Positions 32,834-36,243 of a stretch of 36,243 nucleotides of DNA are shown here, one piece after another. The stretch is from assembly GCA_026000755.1 (NCBI GenBank), contig BNZC01000013.1, forward strand, positions 1 through 36,243, written 5' to 3'. This DNA is from Clostridia bacterium. GTDB lineage: Bacteria; Bacillota; Clostridia; Lachnospirales; Lachnospiraceae. The position numbers and the translations under genes are program-made. Below the pieces are notes generated by a model. The model was not told where the DNA came from, did not search any database, and was given only the letters and a program-made list of their open reading frames with translations. Position 1 is the first letter of the stretch; each line of letters begins with the position of its first letter.

Positions 32834-34731
32834 AACAACTCAATATCCTAAAAAAGCTCCTTCCCTACCTTGTTCCCTTTCGCCTGTTTTTCCTGCTCTC
32901 CATTTTCATGGCAACACTTACCGTGGCAGCCGCCCTCTACATTCCCATTCTGACAGGGCATATCATAGATGCCCTATTAGGCAAAGGCCAGGTAGATTTT
33001 GCTTCGGTTTTCTCCTATCTGGGACAAATTGCCGCAATCATGCTTGTATCCGCTTTGGCAGGATGGCTCATGCAGATATGGGGCAACCATATTTGTTATG
33101 GCGTGGTGTGTGGACTGCGCAATGCCCTATTTGAAAAAAATGCTCACTTGCCTCTGTCTGTCATTGACCGCAGTTCCCATGGAGATTTTATCAGTCGCAT
33201 GGGTGTGGATTTAGACCAAGTGGGAACAGGATTGCTCCTTGGTTTCTCCCAGTTATTTACAGGAGCGATTACCATTGTGGGAACGCTGGGCTTTATGTGT
33301 GCCCTAAATCTTCACATCACTTTAGTCGTGGTGCTTTTGACCCCACTGTCTATTTTGGCGGCACACTTGATTGCAAAGAAAAGCTATGCGTTGTTTGGGA
33401 TGCAGTCTAAAATAAGGGGAGAACTTACAACACTCATAGACGAAACAATTATGGGGCAGAAAGTAGTGATTGCTTTCGGACAGCAGGAACAGGTGAAGCA
33501 GCGGTTTGATGAGATTGACGGCAGAATGTATCCGGCTTCTCTGTGGGCGACTTTCGTATCTTCTATTACCAATCCGGCGACCCGATTTGTAAATGGATTG
33601 GTCTATGCAGGTGTGGCGGTAGCGGGAGGGCTGTTTGTTCTTTCCGGCGGATTGACCGTGGGACAGCTTACGGTCTTTTTAAGCTATGCCAATCAATATA
33701 CCAAACCTTTTAATGAGATTTCAGGCGTGGTGGCGGAACTGCAAAATGCCCTGGCCTGTGCTAAGCGGGTGTTGGATTTGTTGGAGGAAGAGAGTGCTGT
33801 TTCTGAGGTAAAACGAGGAAGTTCCGATGCCAAATCCGCCATTTCCCCGGGTCAAGCAGTGGGAAAATCGGAAATGGAAAATACTGAAAATTCACCTGCA
33901 AAATCCGCCATTTCCATGGGTGGGGCAGCAGGAAAATCGGAAATGGAAAATACTGCAAATGCACCTGCAAAATCCGCCATTTCCATGGGTCGGGCAGTGG
34001 GAAAATTAGAAGTGGAAAACCTGTCTTTTTCCTATCAAGTAGGGCAAAGTTTTCTTCAAAATATCAATTTCTTAGCCAAGCCCGGACAGCGCATTGCCAT
34101 TGTGGGTGCTACGGGTTGTGGGAAAACCACCCTAATCAATCTGCTTATGGGGTTTTATGAACCGGATGGCGGCAGGATTTTGTTGGATGATCAGGACGTC
34201 GCAGGATTTACCAAAGAGAGCCTTAGGAGCAACTATGGCATGGTCTTGCAGGAAACGTGGCTCAAACAAGGAAGCGTGCGGGAAAATCTGCTAATGGGCA
34301 ACCCGAATGCCGGTGAAGAAGAATTGATTTCTGCGGCAAAGGCGGCATTTGCCCATAGCTTCATCATGCGCCTGCCAAAAGGCTATGACACTCCTGTGGG
34401 AGAAGAGGGGGGGGGTATATCCAAAGGACAACGGCAGCTCTTGTGTATTGCGAGAGTGCTGTTAAGTCACCCAACCATGCTTCTGTTAGATGAAGCCACT
34501 TCAAGCATTGATTTGCGCACGGAACGAAAAATTGCAGCGGCATTTTCTGCTATGATGGAAGGAAAAACCAGTATTGTGGTAGCTCATAGACTGGAAACCA
34601 TTCGCACAGCGGATCTGATTCTGTATATGGATGCCGGAAAAATCGTGGAACGAGGGCGGCATGAGGAACTGTTGGAAATGGAAGGGGCATATGCTCAACT
34701 GTATAGAAGTTCTGCGTGGCATGGCGCTTAG
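32830..34731 (+). CDS. ABC exporter subunit B, with catalytic ATPase
   Basis: This 633-residue half-transporter has six membrane helices (~10-300), Walker A GATGCGKTT, Walker B MLLLDEATSSID with the catalytic Glu, and H-loop VAHRLETIR. The signature is ISKGQRQL, which departs from SGGQ; with subunit A's degenerate Walker B and H-loop this makes one non-hydrolysing site and one active site per dimer. Start ATG 32830 overlaps the stop of subunit A. The linker at ~335-397 holds a 69-bp tandem duplication that copies the first strand of the ATPase domain. A G9 tract (34407-34415) lies just before the signature, in frame. Confidence 0.93.
   Translation: MKQLNILKKLLPYLVPFRLFFLLSIFMATLTVAAALYIPILTGHIIDALLGKGQVDFASVFSYLGQIAAIMLVSALAGWLMQIWGNHICYGVVCGLRNALFEKNAHLPLSVIDRSSHGDFISRMGVDLDQVGTGLLLGFSQLFTGAITIVGTLGFMCALNLHITLVVVLLTPLSILAAHLIAKKSYALFGMQSKIRGELTTLIDETIMGQKVVIAFGQQEQVKQRFDEIDGRMYPASLWATFVSSITNPATRFVNGLVYAGVAVAGGLFVLSGGLTVGQLTVFLSYANQYTKPFNEISGVVAELQNALACAKRVLDLLEEESAVSEVKRGSSDAKSAISPGQAVGKSEMENTENSPAKSAISMGGAAGKSEMENTANAPAKSAISMGRAVGKLEVENLSFSYQVGQSFLQNINFLAKPGQRIAIVGATGCGKTTLINLLMGFYEPDGGRILLDDQDVAGFTKESLRSNYGMVLQETWLKQGSVRENLLMGNPNAGEEELISAAKAAFAHSFIMRLPKGYDTPVGEEGGGISKGQRQLLCIARVLLSHPTMLLLDEATSSIDLRTERKIAAAFSAMMEGKTSIVVAHRLETIRTADLILYMDAGKIVERGRHEELLEMEGAYAQLYRSSAWHGA
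33832..34020 (+). repeat. 69-bp tandem repeats (2.7 copies) in the linker of ABC subunit B
   Basis: Units begin at 33832, 33901 and 33970. Each reads KSAIS(P/M)G..., then GK, then a copy of the ATPase entry strand (SEMEN in units 1-2, LEVEN in the true domain). Units 1 and 2 therefore arose by copying the domain boundary. The unit is 23 codons and keeps frame. Confidence 0.92.
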
Positions 34732-34809
34732 TAAGTGCTAATGTCGTCAGGAAGTGTTAAAATTTCTGTTGGAAATTAAAAGATTTCATCAGGTATCACC
34801 CTTGTTCAC

Positions 34810-34880
34810 AAAAAGTTCATGACTCGTCTACAAAAAGTTTATCTAAATCGCAAGTTTTATTCAAATCCCCCCTGTATAAT
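34810..34880 (+). promoter_or_regulatory. LytTR-type twin-operator promoter of the surface-protein gene
   Basis: Direct repeats AAAGTTCAT (G at 34815) and AAAGTTTAT (G at 34837) are 22 bp apart. TATAAT at 34875-34880 starts 38 bp after the proximal G. The -35 region (AGTTTT) is not consensus. TTTATTCAAATC, between operator and -10, is also shared with the promoter at 26624-26698. Both repeats fit the LytTR half-site pattern (A/T)(A/C)(A/C)GTTN(A/G)(T/G). Confidence 0.75.
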
Positions 34881-34939
34881 TAGATTAATGATGAAAGCGA
34901 TGAACACGCAAGGCTTGTACATGCAAGGAGGGGATTCCT

Positions 34940-35476
34940 ATGAAAAATAATAAAGTCGTTTCGACTACAGCCAATAAGAAAGCATTACCTCGTATCTTAG
35001 TGGTATTTCTGTGTGCATTGTTGTCTGTGGGGCTTGTGCCAATACAGTTACAAGAGCAAATCGAAGCCTATGGTTATGGTGAAGAAGTGGGCGAAACCAC
35101 CCTAGAAGAATTGCCGGATTCTAATGGAACAAGAACCCTTTATGACAGCGGAAAGACATTTCGCTTGAGTGGAGGAGGCGTATTATCCGCAGCAGCAGAT
35201 ACAAACCTTTCTGCAGTAGTTGGCACACCAATCTTAACGCACATCGTGAATAATGACAATAAAAAACCGGGAAATGTATTGGGGAACGCTATCTTAGACG
35301 GAAACCAAAGTCCAAAAACAGGTGCATTGGCTTTGCCCTTGGCACCGGTGGTGATCGTTGGTTTAATCATGAGCGGATTGTGTGTATTCCGTTTCGGGGC
35401 AAGAGATGGAAATGAAGACGAGCAATACGATGAGCTGACAGGTAAGACAACAGACAGTAAGATTTTTAATAATTGA
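34940..35476 (+). CDS. small surface protein with SPKTG sorting signal
   Basis: This 178-residue protein has a signal peptide (basic start, hydrophobic ~19-35), a short extracellular part of ~85 residues, the sorting-like motif SPKTG at 124-128, a hydrophobic span at ~130-152 and a charged tail that is longer than usual (RFGARDGNEDEQ...). (S/P)PXTG motifs are used by class B-type sortases of Clostridia, for example in C. difficile, so wall anchoring is plausible. No sortase is in the window. It has its own LytTR-type promoter and a terminator, so it is a single-gene unit. AGGAGG is 10 nt upstream of the ATG. Function unknown. Confidence 0.75.
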   Translation: MKNNKVVSTTANKKALPRILVVFLCALLSVGLVPIQLQEQIEAYGYGEEVGETTLEELPDSNGTRTLYDSGKTFRLSGGGVLSAAADTNLSAVVGTPILTHIVNNDNKKPGNVLGNAILDGNQSPKTGALALPLAPVVIVGLIMSGLCVFRFGARDGNEDEQYDELTGKTTDSKIFNN

Positions 35477-35499
35477 AAATAAAAGACTAAGAGTGAATG

Positions 35500-35525
35500 A
35501 GGTGCGGTAGTTTCCGCACCTTTTT
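35500..35525 (+). terminator. rho-independent terminator after the surface-protein gene
   Basis: Stem AGGTGCGG/CCGCACCT with a 6-nt loop followed by TTTTT, 24 nt after the stop. Confidence 0.92.
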
Positions 35526-35551
35526 GTGTAGAAAAATTATTATCTGTTCGA

Positions 35552-35608
35552 TTGACAAATACAACAAGATGTGGTATTCTGGATATCGACACAAACTATA
35601 TCTAGCGA
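35552..35608 (+). promoter_or_regulatory. nrdD promoter with candidate NrdR box
   Basis: TTGACA (35552-35557), 17 bp, TATTCT (35575-35580). Over the expected start of transcription lies CTATATCTAG (35596-35605), 9 of 10 positions of the NrdR-box core CWATATATWG. Only one box is seen, whereas NrdR sites usually come in pairs. Confidence 0.6.
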
Positions 35609-35651
35609 AAAAGCGATTGAGAAAGATGTCGATGAGAAGGAAGTGGAAACC

Positions 35652-36243
35652 ATGATCAAAGTAATCAAAAAAGACGGCACCAAAGAAGAATTTAATGTGA
35701 ATAAAATTGTTGCGGCAGTCAACAAGTCCGCCTATCGTGCCCTGGAGAAGTTTACGGAGGCAGAGTTATCCTCTATTGGGCAATATGTGCAGGATAAGAT
35801 TGAACAGAGGGGATTAGACGAGGTACCCATTGCCGCCATGCACAATTTTGTGGAAAGTGCCTTAGAGCAGGTAAAGCCCGTGGTGGCGAACAGCTACCGC
35901 AACTACCGCAATTACAAGCAGGACTTTGTACGGATGTTGGACGATGTGTACAAAAAGAGCCAGTCCATCATGTATATTGGGGATAAGGAAAATTCAAACA
36001 CCGATAGTGCCTTGGTTTCTACCAAGCGCAGTTTGATTTTCAATCAATTGAACAAAGAACTCTACCAGAAATTTTTCATGACCACAGATGAAATTCAAGC
36101 CTGTCGGGACGGCTACATTTACGTTCATGATATGTCCGCCAGACGGGATACCATGAACTGCTGTCTCTTTGATGTAAAGGAAGTGCTGACAGGCGGTTTT
36201 GAGATGGGCAATCTGTGGTATAACGAACCGAAGAGTCTGGAAG
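35652..36243 (+). CDS. nrdD: anaerobic ribonucleoside-triphosphate reductase, N-terminal part (cut by window edge)
   Basis: The first 197 residues are visible. The start MIKVIKKDGTKEEFNVNKIVAAV begins an ATP-cone domain (~1-90), the allosteric site that reads dATP/ATP. The NrdD core follows (NSNTDSALVSTKRSLIFNQL, YVHDMSARRDTMNCCLFDV). The enzyme makes dNTPs by glycyl-radical chemistry without oxygen. The start follows AAGGA. A sigma-A promoter and a candidate NrdR box lie upstream. The C-terminal radical glycine and the activase gene nrdG are outside the window. Confidence 0.93.
   Translation, partial: MIKVIKKDGTKEEFNVNKIVAAVNKSAYRALEKFTEAELSSIGQYVQDKIEQRGLDEVPIAAMHNFVESALEQVKPVVANSYRNYRNYKQDFVRMLDDVYKKSQSIMYIGDKENSNTDSALVSTKRSLIFNQLNKELYQKFFMTTDEIQACRDGYIYVHDMSARRDTMNCCLFDVKEVLTGGFEMGNLWYNEPKSLE

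Overview
The window looks like a chromosomal segment of a low-to-moderate GC, Gram-positive anaerobe of the Clostridia, most likely Lachnospiraceae. This is inference from gene content: LL-diaminopimelate aminotransferase (DapL), glnA coupled to an ANTAR protein, a Csp-like S8 peptidase, anaerobic NrdD with an ATP cone, a flavin reductase-rubredoxin fusion, a (S/P)PXTG-type sorting signal, and SD-led genes throughout. No phage, integrase, IS transposase or CRISPR array was seen.

Layout. 1-583: a minus-strand 4'-phosphopantetheinyl transferase running off the left edge. 796-867: tRNA-Glu(CTC) with its promoter. 1146-4612: a surface-sugar cassette (glycosyltransferase broken at a G9 tract, DegT aminotransferase, NeuD/PglD-type acyltransferase), followed by two 95-bp three-hairpin repeats. 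4834-14930 (minus): a copper homeostasis block in the order TauE/UreH-like HMA-cupredoxin membrane protein, CopA, lipoprotein, CopZ, response regulator, sensor kinase. It is interrupted by a plus-strand ABC exporter lying between ~183-bp direct repeats. 15134-16430 (minus): a hexapeptide acetyltransferase and a flavin reductase-rubredoxin. 16539-25952 (plus): cca, a FIST sensor with a hybrid kinase, eukaryotic-type HisA, glnA-ANTAR, dapF and dapL. 26109-28459 (minus): a small ubiquitin-like protein and an S8 peptidase. 28580-34731 (plus): a phosphodiesterase, a PrsA-like lipoprotein and a heterodimeric ABC exporter. 34940-35476: a cell-wall-anchored small protein. 35652 to the end: nrdD, partial.

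Three themes run across the window. (1) Two promoters 8 kb apart (before the ubiquitin-like gene and before the SPKTG-anchored gene) carry the same twin direct-repeat operator of LytTR type, with identical 22-bp repeat spacing and identical distance to the -10. This suggests a quorum or peptide-controlled regulon that includes both. (2) Short segmental tandem duplications are unusually common. Some are in frame inside proteins (PPTase, copper kinase sensor loop, both subunits of the ABC heterodimer); others leave relics of gene ends between genes (response regulator 5' end, hisA 3' end, lipoprotein 3' end plus copZ leader, an ABC 3' end). (3) Eight G8-G9 tracts lie in or directly before genes, all but one on the coding strand. 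One puts the glycosyltransferase out of frame and one sits between the SD and start codon of the S8 peptidase, as expected of phase-variable loci (or of sequencing error, which must be excluded).
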